Below, one piece after another: positions 24,385 through 33,155 of a stretch of DNA of 34,761 nt. The notes under the pieces were generated by a model. The model was given only the letters and a program-made list of their open reading frames with translations, did no database searches and had not been told where the DNA came from. The stretch is from Thermoflexus hugenholtzii JAD2 (lineage in GTDB: Bacteria; Chloroflexota; Anaerolineae; Thermoflexales; Thermoflexaceae), in NCBI RefSeq assembly GCF_900187885.1, contig NZ_FYEK01000010.1, positions 1 through 34,761 on the forward strand, given 5' to 3'. The position numbers and the translations under genes are program-made. Position 1 is the first letter of the stretch, and every line of letters begins with the position of its first letter.

Positions 24385-25422
24385 ATGACGGAGACCATGC
24401 GGGCTGTGGTCAAAGCGGCGCCGGGGCCGGGCCTGACGATGGCCCAGCGTCCGATCCCCACCCCCGGTCCGGGGGAGATCCTGGTGAACGTGAAGGCCGC
24501 CTCCATCTGCGGAACGGATCTCCACATTTATCGCTGGGACCCGTGGGCGCAGGGGCGGATCCGCCCGCCCCTGATCATCGGCCATGAGTTCTGCGGGGAG
24601 GTGGTCGAGACCGGTCCGGAGGTGGATGGGATCCGGGTAGGCGATTTCATCTCCGCCGAAAGCCACGTGGTCTGCGGCCGCTGCGATATGTGCCGCACCG
24701 GGAAAGGACACCTCTGCCGCAACACCCGCATTTTGGGGGTGGACCGCGACGGCGCCTTCGCGGACTTCATCGTCATCCCCGCCGAGAACGCCTGGGTGAA
24801 TCCCCCCGATCTCCCCCTTGAGGTGGCGGTCCTCTTAGAGAACTTCGGCAATGCGGTGCACACCGCCTTCGCCGTGGACCTGCGGGCGCGCAAGGTGCTG
24901 GTGACCGGCTGCGGGCCGGTGGGCCTGATGACCATCGCCGTGGCCCGGGCCATCGGCGCCCGCATGATCATCGCCACCGACATCAGCCCCTACCGGCTGG
25001 AGCTGGCCCGACGGATGGGGGCGGACCACGTCCTCAATCCCCAGGAGATCGACGTTGTGGAGGCGATCCGGGATCTGGCGGGCGGGGAGGTGGACGTGTT
25101 GCTCGAGATGTCGGGCGCCCCATCGGCCATCCGCGAAGGCTTCGCGGTCCTCAAGCCGGGCGGCCAGGCGGCCCTGCTGGGGCTCCCGCCAGGCCCCATC
25201 GAGTTCGACCTGGCCAACATGGTGATCTTCAAAGGCGTGACGGTCCACGGCATCGTCGGGCGCCGTCTGTGGGAGACCTGGTATGAGATCCGGGGGCTGC
25301 TCAACTCCGGCGCCGTCGATCTGCGCCCGGTGGTCACCCACCGCTTCCGCTTGGAGGAGTTCGACCAGGCCTTCGCGACCATGGCCAGCGGCCGCAGCGG
25401 GAAAGTGATGCTGATCCCATAA
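24385..25422 (+). CDS. tdh: L-threonine 3-dehydrogenase
   Basis: A 345-residue zinc-dependent medium-chain dehydrogenase oxidising L-threonine to 2-amino-3-ketobutyrate with NAD. Catalytic zinc ligands are Cys 42 in [10 protein letters not shown] and His 67-Glu 68 in [12 protein letters not shown]. Structural zinc cysteines are Cys 97, 100, 103 and 111. The Rossmann motif is [10 protein letters not shown]. The [10 protein letters not shown] and [16 protein letters not shown] stretches are typical of Tdh rather than other alcohol dehydrogenases. ATG 24385 follows GGAGG. A -10-like GATAAT/TAATAA lies at 24314-24321 without a clear -35. Next to kbl, it forms the classic threonine degradation pair. 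Confidence 0.96.
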   Translation: MTETMRAVVKAAPGPGLTMAQRPIPTPGPGEILVNVKAASICGTDLHIYRWDPWAQGRIRPPLIIGHEFCGEVVETGPEVDGIRVGDFISAESHVVCGRCDMCRTGKGHLCRNTRILGVDRDGAFADFIVIPAENAWVNPPDLPLEVAVLLENFGNAVHTAFAVDLRARKVLVTGCGPVGLMTIAVARAIGARMIIATDISPYRLELARRMGADHVLNPQEIDVVEAIRDLAGGEVDVLLEMSGAPSAIREGFAVLKPGGQAALLGLPPGPIEFDLANMVIFKGVTVHGIVGRRLWETWYEIRGLLNSGAVDLRPVVTHRFRLEEFDQAFATMASGRSGKVMLIP

Positions 25423-25448
25423 GCCGATTCGGCGAAGGAGGGAACGCC

Positions 25449-26651
<1,203 letters not shown>

Positions 26652-26657
26652 CCCGGA

Positions 26658-26699
26658 GGGGGCGGCGAAACCGTTGCGTATCCCGCCCCCCACCGTTTT
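26658..26699 (+). terminator. Intrinsic-type terminator after tdh-kbl
   Basis: The arms GGGGGCGG (26658-26665) and CCGCCCCC (26683-26690) pair around a 17-base loop, followed by a short CCGTTTTG U-run. It begins 6 bases after the kbl stop codon. Confidence 0.65.
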
Positions 26700-26758
26700 G
26701 CGCTTTCCCGGGTCGCTCCTGATGAGCAGGAGGCGATCAACACGAGCGGAGGGATGGG

Positions 26759-27450
26759 ATGCTGCGGTCGGGCGGGATGGATCGACCCCTCTTCCTGATC
26801 GAGGATCCGATCCGGGGTCCCCCTCTGGCTCAGGCCCTCGCTGCCCCCCTCGGGGAGCCGGTTCACCCTCTGCACCCTTCCCAAACGATCCCCGCCATCC
26901 CCGGCGATTTCTTGATCGCCGCTGAACTGCCTGGCCGATGCAGCCTGGAGCTGGGCGGGAAGCTGGTCCAGAGCGCCGCCGGCCACTGCGTCCTGCTCTG
27001 GAGCCCTTCCTCGTCAGATCTCTATCTGTGGGTTGCCCACCTCCTCGGGTTCGCCGGATATCTGGACTGCGCAGCCTCCTGGGCGGAGAACCTCCGCTGG
27101 CTGCAGGCCTTCCGCGCAGGGCAGGAGGCGTGGCCCCCTGCCCTGCGCGCCCGGGCGGATCGCTTCGAGGCCGCCATTGGCGATCGTCTCCGCCAGCTGC
27201 GGCCAGAGGAGGCCTGGCGGCTCGCCGACCTAGTGGTTTGTCAGGTTTGTTTTTGTGGCTGGAGATTACCAACATGATGAGCGCAGAGACTCACAAAAGC
27301 ACGATTGACAAACCACTAGCCCGTCCCCTGCCCTGGAAGATGCGAGCCGCCCGCTGGGGGATGAGCCGGGAGGGCGCTCGACGCCCGCCCTGCTCCTGGC
27401 CCTGGAGGTTCTCCCCCAGCAGAGACAATCCCACAGGCCCTGATCCATGA
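26759..27450 (+). pseudogene. Degenerate LuxR-type response-regulator-like gene, interrupted by a MITE
   Basis: The open frame from ATG 26759 (GGAGG 6 bases before) reads 172 codons to 27277, but its last residues come from an inserted element. Upstream, VLLWSPSSSD, then VAHLLGFAGYLDCAASWAENL and FRAGQEAWPPALRARA align with the end of NarL-type receivers, without the conserved Lys or phospho-acceptor Asp. LRPEEAWRLADL then begins a LuxR helix-turn-helix. Removing 27233-27318 with one TA joins codon CTA to GCC and restores ARPLPWKMRAARWGMSREGARR, the rest of that helix-turn-helix. After this the best continuation (ALLLALEVLPQQ) needs one more frame change. So the gene was probably a pseudo-response regulator like the one at 1-395 and is now broken. 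Confidence 0.6.
27230..27319. mobile_element. MITE with 14-bp perfect terminal inverted repeats
   Basis: A 90-bp element runs from CTAGTGGTTTGTCA (27230-27243) to TGACAAACCACTAG (27306-27319). The ends are exact complements, and a further TTTTGTG/CACAAAA match lies inside. The outer TA dinucleotides suit a TA target duplication, as in Tc1/mariner or IS630 elements. The interior has no coding capacity and is more AT-rich than its neighbours. It must be moved in trans; no matching transposase is in the window. It interrupts the gene at 26759. Confidence 0.8.
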
Positions 27451-27512
27451 TCTTCCTCTGAACTCGGTGGAAGGAGACGCCTTCAAATCGTTTGTAAAAA
27501 AGCGCGGCGAGG

Positions 27513-27857
27513 TTAGAGGAGGGTCGGGCACGACGGGCGCAGTGGGCCCACAGAGGACGAAGCGACGCTGAAGGAGTCCGCCGGACCCGCCGGCGCATTG
27601 GTAGGCAGGCCGGTGGGCCCGGGATCCGTGATGGACGGAAGGTTCATCCCAAGGCCATCCGCCGGGTGGATCGCGATCCGCAACTGACCGGTCGGCGAGG
27701 GCGTTCTCCGCTGGTGCTCCGGAGGGATGTCGGTCGGACCCAGGGGGAGCGTTGGAATGGTGTGCTGCGCGATCGGCGGAACGCCTGGACCCGCCCAGAT
27801 GAGCCAAAGCTGGAAAGCCTTGCAATCACACCGGGGCCCATTCCTACGCTCCGGCAC
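27513..27857 (-). CDS. Possible hypothetical protein or gene remnant, Pro-rich
   Basis: A 114-codon frame from GTG 27857 has GC-biased third positions and a Pro/Ser/Thr-rich composition (HTIPTLPLGPTDIPPEHQRR, then QLRIAIHPADGLGMNLPS). It starts 16 bases after the stop of the secreted Cys-rich protein gene but has no good ribosome binding site. I recognise no family. It could be a remnant or chance frame. From 27451 to 27512 I see nothing. Confidence 0.25.
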   Translation of the reverse strand: MPERRNGPRCDCKAFQLWLIWAGPGVPPIAQHTIPTLPLGPTDIPPEHQRRTPSPTGQLRIAIHPADGLGMNLPSITDPGPTGLPTNAPAGPADSFSVASSSVGPLRPSCPTLL

Positions 27858-27872
27858 TCAAAGGCATAGCCA

Positions 27873-28334
27873 TCAACAGATCCTTCCATACCAGTAGTAA
27901 CTCGCGCACGATGCGGAGTAATCGGGCAATGATGTATAATACTCAGCGGGTGGCACCGACATCAAGCCCTGTAAAACGGTCCGGGTCCCCGCCTTCCGAT
28001 CATAAACACCTGAAGCGACCTCATTGGTGCTGACATGAGTGCAGCTGAAACAGGAATTCCATTTCCGATCCTGGATCTGGCAGGTCCCCATATAGCAATG
28101 CCAGATTCGAGTTTCGACATAGACATAGTAAAGTGGAGTGCTCATCGATCCCCCAATGCCGTAAGCATGCAGAATGCCATTATCCCAACCGGTGGTTCCC
28201 GCTTTGCCGACATAACCGATCCCTGGGGCGTAAACATACCACAGCATCTCCGCTCTCACCGTTCCGGATGTTATCCCGGCAATCAGGAAGGCCACCCAGA
28301 TTCCTGTCAACCGTCGAAGGCTCGCGGATCGCAT
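27873..28334 (-). CDS. Secreted cysteine- and tyrosine-rich orphan protein
   Basis: A 153-residue exported protein. The N-terminal signal peptide (basic start, hydrophobic IWVAFLIAGITSG) probably ends at TVRA-E near residue 28. The mature part is rich in Tyr, Trp and Gly (MLWYVYAPGIGYVG, LYYVYVETRIWHCY) and has six cysteines in HCYMGTC, NSCFSC, SASC and the C-terminal RIC, suggesting disulfides. ATG 28334 follows GGGAGG by 6 bases. Its DNA is visibly less GC-rich than the rest of the window. No family recognised. It follows the 247-residue protein gene directly and probably shares its operon. Confidence 0.65.
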   Translation of the reverse strand: MRSASLRRLTGIWVAFLIAGITSGTVRAEMLWYVYAPGIGYVGKAGTTGWDNGILHAYGIGGSMSTPLYYVYVETRIWHCYMGTCQIQDRKWNSCFSCTHVSTNEVASGVYDRKAGTRTVLQGLMSVPPAEYYTSLPDYSASCASYYWYGRIC

Positions 28335-28337
28335 CCT

Positions 28338-29081
28338 CTACCTCCCTTCGAAAGTCCGGAGGGCTTCCTGATACTGGGCCCGGATCTCGTAAACGCCTTG
28401 AATCGCCATCTGAAGCCGATGGAACAGCAGCCGCAGCTCCCCCTCCGAGTCCAGGCGGCCGATCGCCTTCCCGCCTCCGTGATACAGCGGACGAGCTATG
28501 CCGGCGGGCGCCTGGAATTCCCGCGATTCCCAGAAGTGTCCTGCCTCCCGCACGATCGCGATGTCCCGGGGATCCCCCTCCATCACCTCATAGACCATGA
28601 CATACTCCAGCGATCCCATGGGGATCACCCCCTCCTCCGGGAGCCGCAGCCGCTTCAACCCCAGCACCGGCGCCACCTCATCCTGATCCACCCCCAGCAC
28701 CACGATCACCACCCCCTCCCGGAACCGGGCCTGAAGCCACTTCTGATCCTCCGGGCGCATCCACCTCAGCGCCTCCCCATCCACGATCACCCCATCCAGC
28801 GGCCGCCCCATCGCCGCCAGCCGCAACGGAACCCAGCCCGAAAACCACGCCACCCCTTCGGCTCGAAGCGTCTCCATCGTCAGCAGCCCCCGGGCGAAGG
28901 GAAGCGGGCCCACAAAGGCCATGAAAGGCTCCCGCGGCAGCGCCGCCGCGTGGGCCGGCGAGGGCGTCAGGGCCGCCGGCACCCCCTCCCGCAACCCCAG
29001 GACCCCCAGACCCACCAGAACCCCCACAAACAGAAACCCCACCCCTCCCTTCATCCTTCCCGAGAACGCATGCCTGATCAT
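28338..29081 (-). CDS. Exported or membrane-anchored protein of unknown function
   Basis: A 247-residue protein. ATG 29081 follows GGAGG by 7 bases; longer upstream extension is not supported. A single N-terminal hydrophobic segment (about residues 12-30, GVGFLFVGVLVGLGVLGL) with AHA-AALP after it is a signal peptide or anchor. The mature domain has regular alternating strands and helices (FMAFVGPLPFARGLLTMETL, LDGVIVDGEALRWM, GVVIVVLGVDQDEVAPVLGL), reminiscent of a small alpha/beta sensor or ligand domain, but I name no family. It ends 3 bases before the start of the Cys-rich secreted protein gene. Confidence 0.7.
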   Translation of the reverse strand: MIRHAFSGRMKGGVGFLFVGVLVGLGVLGLREGVPAALTPSPAHAAALPREPFMAFVGPLPFARGLLTMETLRAEGVAWFSGWVPLRLAAMGRPLDGVIVDGEALRWMRPEDQKWLQARFREGVVIVVLGVDQDEVAPVLGLKRLRLPEEGVIPMGSLEYVMVYEVMEGDPRDIAIVREAGHFWESREFQAPAGIARPLYHGGGKAIGRLDSEGELRLLFHRLQMAIQGVYEIRAQYQEALRTFEGR

Positions 29082-29172
29082 TTCATCGCCTCCTTCACCA
29101 CACCAGGAGTCCCTCGTCTGATTGTTCTCCTCGCCTCGCAGTTCCAAGAAGAAAGGATGCACCACCCGGCTT

Positions 29173-29415
29173 TTACCAGCACACGACTCCCCAGGCCCCG
29201 GCATTCGAAGGGGGAGGAGGTGTCTTGATCAAGTGTCTCCCCAGATTCGCCAGCTGGGTGGCCCTGAAGCTGTCCACCATGGTGCGCATCCACGACCGCT
29301 CAATACGCCCCCGGGAACTGGAACATTGCTCACTGTCCACTGACACGACCAGGAACTCCATCCCGATTGAGCGTGAGCACATCGTAGCCAAAATCAGAAA
29401 TCCCAGGCGCCTCAT
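29173..29415 (-). CDS. Small hypothetical protein with signal-like N-terminus
   Basis: An 80-residue frame from ATG 29415, which lies 12 bases after the stop of the upstream gene and has GAGGGG 8 bases before it. The N-terminus MRRLGFLILATMCSRSIGME is signal-like and the rest is polar. Composition and position within the run of secreted orphan genes support it, but there is no recognisable family. Confidence 0.4.
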   Translation of the reverse strand: MRRLGFLILATMCSRSIGMEFLVVSVDSEQCSSSRGRIERSWMRTMVDSFRATQLANLGRHLIKTPPPPSNAGAWGVVCW

Positions 29416-29427
29416 CGCATCATCCCC

Positions 29428-30293
29428 TCATCGAGATGTAATCCACCCGATGCGCTGACACCGCTGCTCCGTCTCCACGGATAGGCGCAACGTCTCCCTC
29501 CGCTCCTCGACCATCACCGGCCCCCGGATCTCTTCATATTCCGTCCACCGGGCTTGTCCCTTCATCTCCGAACGCCCCAGCGCATACACCACCCACCCCG
29601 CCGGATCCACTCCCAGCACCCATACCCGCCGACCGCCATCCGGCACCTCCTCCACCCGCTCCCAGCGCTGAATCCAAGAGGGAACCTCCCCCCTGACCGG
29701 GAGCATCAGAAGGTCTGGCTCTGGAGTTGGGAAGGTCATCTGGCCCGTCAACCGGTAGCCTGAGGATTCCAGCCGCTCAACGATCGCCCGGGAGGGCAAC
29801 CCCGTCTGCAACACCGAGGCCTTCGGACCCGACTGCTTTCGAAAACAGAGCGGGGGATCCGAATTGTAGAAGCTCCGCTCCTCCTCTTGGTCCGCCAGAG
29901 ATTCATACCGGAGAAAGCCCCGAGGGTCTACTTCCCGTGTATAAACCTGCACCGGATAGCCGTCGGAGCCGGTGAGGACGACCCGCTCGACCCGATACTG
30001 CTGCTCCTGAACGGACTCAGGCCCGTCTGCGATCCGAATGCGAACCTGCGCCTCCTGACGCACCGTCCGCTGTGGGAATTCCGCCGCGTAACGGATGAAG
30101 GGGGGCGGCTCGAAAGATGTGGCAGATGAAGAGCCGGAGAGGAAAGCGCCGGAAGCGAGGGTGGCGATGGGATCCGGCGTTCGCGGCGGCTGGATGCGAA
30201 GGTCCGGCTGCTTCCATCCCCAAGGCTCAGTATAAGTCCCGCCAAGCCCGCCCCCAGAATCCAAAGACGCAACGCAAAAGACCCACGTTTCAT
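29428..30293 (-). pseudogene. Exported orphan protein, probably frameshifted near its signal peptide
   Basis: ATG 30293 follows GGAGGTGA and opens a classic signal peptide (MKRGSFALRLWILGAGLAGL, then ILSLG). That frame soon becomes low-complexity, whereas the frame one base back continues to a stop at 29428 with good codon bias for ~270 residues: VRIRIADGPES, RYRVERVVLTGSDGYPVQVY, RVWVLGVDPAGWVVYALGRS. A single extra G in the four-G run at 30218-30221 would join them. So either the assembly lacks a base or the gene is recently broken. The mature protein would be ~285 residues of beta-rich extracytoplasmic domain of unknown family. It heads a leftward group of four orphan genes. Confidence 0.55.
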
Positions 30294-30360
30294 TCTTCAC
30301 CTCCTCCATCCAACTCATCTCCACGATAAAACCCCGGTCGTCCGCTGTCAATGCCCATTC

Positions 30361-30388
30361 TGCCAACTCCGGTTGGCATTTTGCCAAC
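30361..30388. promoter_or_regulatory. Triple half-site operator: TGCCAAC-N4-GTTGGCA-N3-TGCCAAC
   Basis: Three perfect 7-base half-sites alternate in orientation: TGCCAAC (30361-30367), GTTGGCA (30372-30378) and TGCCAAC (30382-30388). They form two overlapping palindromes with 4- and 3-base spacers. The site lies about 70 bases before the secreted-orphan operon start (30293) and 290 bases before guaA, in otherwise gene-free DNA (30294-30679). A dimeric repressor is the natural reading; its identity is unknown. Confidence 0.55.
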
Positions 30389-30587
30389 TCCTCCATCCCA
30401 CCCCCCGCAGGCCCCTTACGGATGCGGTGAGGTCCCCGCTATATGGCTGCTTCCAAAACGGGCCGCCGCGAGGACCGCACAGGTCCATGCGGGCCCTCCC
30501 GCTCCTACGTCGGTCCGTTCTTGGACATCGGATCGTCCGCCAGCCGGCTTTTTCGGCGCCCAGGCCGGATTCGGTCGTCCCGCCCGG

Positions 30588-30596
30588 TGGTATCAT
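30588..30596 (+). promoter_or_regulatory. Extended -10 promoter element ahead of guaA
   Basis: TGGTATCAT is a TGN-extended -10 with a TATCAT hexamer, 84 bases before guaA. The -35 region is weak, as is common with extended -10 promoters. I see no purine riboswitch in the leader. Confidence 0.4.
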
Positions 30597-30679
30597 GCCG
30601 ATGAGGGTTCGGAGCAGGCTTCCGGCCTGGCCTTCAAGGGGATCGAGAAGCTTCCAGCGGAAAGATAGAGGTTCGGAAG

Positions 30680-32233
30680 ATGTCATCCCATCCTGTCCAT
30701 GATGCCATCGCGGTGCTGGACTTCGGCTCCCAGTATGCGCAGCTGATCGTCCGCCGCATCCGGGAGATCGGCGTCTACGCCGAGCTGTTCCCGTGGGACG
30801 CGGACCCCGCCGAGGTCCTCGCCCTGCGGCCGAAGGGCTTCGTCCTCTCGGGCGGTCCGGCCAGCGTCTACGAGCCCGGCGCTCCCTCGCTTCCCCCTTA
30901 CGTCCTGGAGAGCGGCCGGCCGGTGCTGGGGATCTGCTACGGGATGCAGCTGCTGGCCCACGCCCTGGGTGGGCGGGTCGCCCCCGCCCCGGCCCGGGAA
31001 TACGGTCGGGCGGAGGTGGAGATCCTGGAGCCGGAGGATCCCCTCTGGCACGGATTGCCCTCCCCCATGACCGTCTGGATGTCCCACGGGGACCGGGTGG
31101 AGGTCCTCCCGCCCGGCTTCCGGGCGATGGCCCGCTCCCCCAACGCCCCTTTCGCGGCCATCGGTGACCCGGCCCGCCGCCTCTACGGCGTGCAGTTCCA
31201 CCCCGAGGTCGCCCACACCCCCCTGGGCCGGGAGCTGCTGCGCCGCTTCGCCGTGGCCCTGTGCGGCGGTCGGCCCACCTGGACCCCCCGGGCGATCGCC
31301 GAGGAGCAGATCGCGCGGATCCGGGAGCGGGTGGGCGGGGAACGCGTGCTCTGCGCCGTCTCGGGGGGCGTGGACTCCACGGTGACGGCGGTGCTGGTCC
31401 ATCGGGCGGTGGGGGCGCAGCTGCAATGCCTCTTCGTGGACACCGGGCTGCTGCGCAAGGGGGAAGGGGAGGAGGTGGTGGCCGCCCTGCGGGCCCTGGG
31501 GCTGCCGGTGGCTGCGGTGAACGCCGCCGAGGCCTTCCTGGAGGCCCTGCGGGGGGTCACTGACCCCGAGGAGAAGCGGGTGCGGATCGGCCACACCTTC
31601 ATCGCCGTCTTCGCCGAGCACGCCCGTCGGCTGGGCCCCTTCCGATTCCTGGCCCAGGGCACCCTCTACCCCGACGTCATCGAGAGCCGGGCGCCGGAGC
31701 GGCGGGCGGCCGCCCGGATCAAGACCCACCACAACGTCGGCGGGCTTCCCCCCGATCTCTCCTTCGAGCTCATTGAGCCCCTGCGGTATCTCTTCAAGGA
31801 TGAGGTTCGCGCCCTGGGGGCGCATCTGGGGATCCCGGAGGCCCTGCTGCGCCGGCAGCCCTTCCCCGGCCCCGGGCTGGCCGTGCGCTGCGTCGGGGAG
31901 GTCACCTGGGAGCGGCTGGAACGGTTGCGGGCCGCCGACGCCATCGTGCAGGAGGAGCTGGCCCGCTCCGGATGGGCCGAGCGGGCCGCCCAGGCCTTCG
32001 CGGTGCTGCTGCCGGTGCGCAGCGTGGGCGTGATGGGGGACGCCCGGACCTACGAGGAGGTGGTGGTGGTGCGGGCGGTGGCCACCGAGGACTTCATGAC
32101 CGCCAACTGGGTCCCCCTGCCCCACGAGCTGCTGGACCGCATCGCCACGCGGATCGTGAACGAGGTCCCCGGGGTGAACCGGGTGCTGTATGACATCACG
32201 AACAAACCCCCCGCCACCATCGAGTGGGAATGA
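30680..32233 (+). CDS. guaA: GMP synthase (glutamine-hydrolysing)
   Basis: A 517-residue enzyme converting XMP to GMP with glutamine and ATP. The class I amidotransferase domain has nucleophile Cys 86 in GICYGMQLL and His 174/Glu 176 in VQFHPEV. The ATP pyrophosphatase domain has the PP-loop SGGVDS (228-233). The C-terminal dimerisation domain shows [12 protein letters not shown] and ends [10 protein letters not shown], the standard GuaA terminus. Length and motifs are typical. ATG 30680 has a modest AGAGG site. It is monocistronic here, with no gene facing it until the CHAT partner gene at 32333. Confidence 0.98.
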   Translation: MSSHPVHDAIAVLDFGSQYAQLIVRRIREIGVYAELFPWDADPAEVLALRPKGFVLSGGPASVYEPGAPSLPPYVLESGRPVLGICYGMQLLAHALGGRVAPAPAREYGRAEVEILEPEDPLWHGLPSPMTVWMSHGDRVEVLPPGFRAMARSPNAPFAAIGDPARRLYGVQFHPEVAHTPLGRELLRRFAVALCGGRPTWTPRAIAEEQIARIRERVGGERVLCAVSGGVDSTVTAVLVHRAVGAQLQCLFVDTGLLRKGEGEEVVAALRALGLPVAAVNAAEAFLEALRGVTDPEEKRVRIGHTFIAVFAEHARRLGPFRFLAQGTLYPDVIESRAPERRAAARIKTHHNVGGLPPDLSFELIEPLRYLFKDEVRALGAHLGIPEALLRRQPFPGPGLAVRCVGEVTWERLERLRAADAIVQEELARSGWAERAAQAFAVLLPVRSVGVMGDARTYEEVVVVRAVATEDFMTANWVPLPHELLDRIATRIVNEVPGVNRVLYDITNKPPATIEWE

Positions 32234-32332
32234 GCAGCGCCCCGGAGGGATTTTCCGCTCATCGTCGTGACCCGCTCTCATCCCGAGGGCCCGCCTCCCC
32301 GCTGGGGCGCATCGTCGGACCAGCGGCATCGC

Positions 32333-33151
32333 TTATCCCGCCAGGGGGATGCTCTCACGCTTCTCCCACGCCCGCTCCTTAGGCCCCACGGGGATGCTAA
32401 AGAGGCGGGCCTGGAGGTTGCCCTCGCCCAACACAGCCAGGCGCACCTGGCCGCATCCCGGCGGCTGCTCCACGATCATCCAGAAGTGATACACCCCCAG
32501 GATGGGCTTCTCTTTGGCCCGCAGTTCCCAGTAAGGGGCCCGCTCCTCCTCGCCGAAGAATCCCAGCGTCACCGGCGTGACCTGCCCCACGTGCAGGTCT
32601 GCGCTGAGCTTGCCGAGCTGCGTCCCTACTATTCCAGCTTTTAACCCCAAGCCGGCCTCTACCCGAACGGTGGTCGGTCCGCCCTCATAGAGGCGCTGCG
32701 GATAGAGGTCCAGCAGACGGGGCTGGGCGCTGCTCCCCGGAGAGAAGAGGTAGGCCCGGCACCAGGCCTCGGTGTAGGCCCAGCCTGCCTCTCGCGCTTC
32801 CGGGAGAACGTCAAACTCGATGCCCAGCCGCACCAGGTAGAGCTTTCCCTGTGCCAGAGCGCCTGGCGGCAGTCCACTCGGGGCGGTCTGTAAATGGGCC
32901 GCCTCCTCCGGGGCCAGCAGACAGTAGCGGGGATAATGCACCCGCAGGACGCCCCGGGCCCTCTCCTCAACGTATCGTCGGATGGCAGCGGCCTTGTCCT
33001 CCGCCCGTTGCAACGCCGCCAGGTCCAGGCTTTTCTCTTCCGCCAGACGGCGCTCATCCCGGGCGGCCAGTTTTTCCAGCCCTTTGGCCGTCTCCTCCAC
33101 CATCGCCTCCGGCGGGAGCAGAGGTTCTTCAAACCAGATTTCTTCGTTCAC
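32333..33151 (-). CDS. Uncharacterised partner of a CHAT protease
   Basis: A 272-residue cytoplasmic protein of unknown family. Residues about 15-70 form a charged helical region (EAMVEETAKGLEKLAARDER). The rest looks mainly beta-stranded (VLRVHYPRYCLLAPEEA, GKLYLVRLGIEFDVLPEA, GGPTTVRVEAGLGLKAGIVG, PILGVYHFWMIVEQPPGCG) and there is no signal peptide or clear membrane helix. GTG 33151 follows GGAGG by 7 bases; that GGAGG overlaps the end of the CHAT gene (stop at 33156), so the two are translationally coupled. CHAT proteases often sit next to the protein they activate by cleavage, which makes this a candidate substrate or regulator; that is inference. Confidence 0.7.
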   Translation of the reverse strand: MNEEIWFEEPLLPPEAMVEETAKGLEKLAARDERRLAEEKSLDLAALQRAEDKAAAIRRYVEERARGVLRVHYPRYCLLAPEEAAHLQTAPSGLPPGALAQGKLYLVRLGIEFDVLPEAREAGWAYTEAWCRAYLFSPGSSAQPRLLDLYPQRLYEGGPTTVRVEAGLGLKAGIVGTQLGKLSADLHVGQVTPVTLGFFGEEERAPYWELRAKEKPILGVYHFWMIVEQPPGCGQVRLAVLGEGNLQARLFSIPVGPKERAWEKRESIPLAG

Positions 33152-33155
33152 CTCA

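Noticed and set aside
30683-32329. Minus-strand 548-codon open frame over guaA
   Set aside because: Antisense shadow of a fully conserved GMP synthase gene.
32333-33151. CHAT partner as a bacterial gasdermin
   Set aside because: The length fits, but there is no N-terminal Cys start or gasdermin-like motif that I can recognise; kept as unknown.
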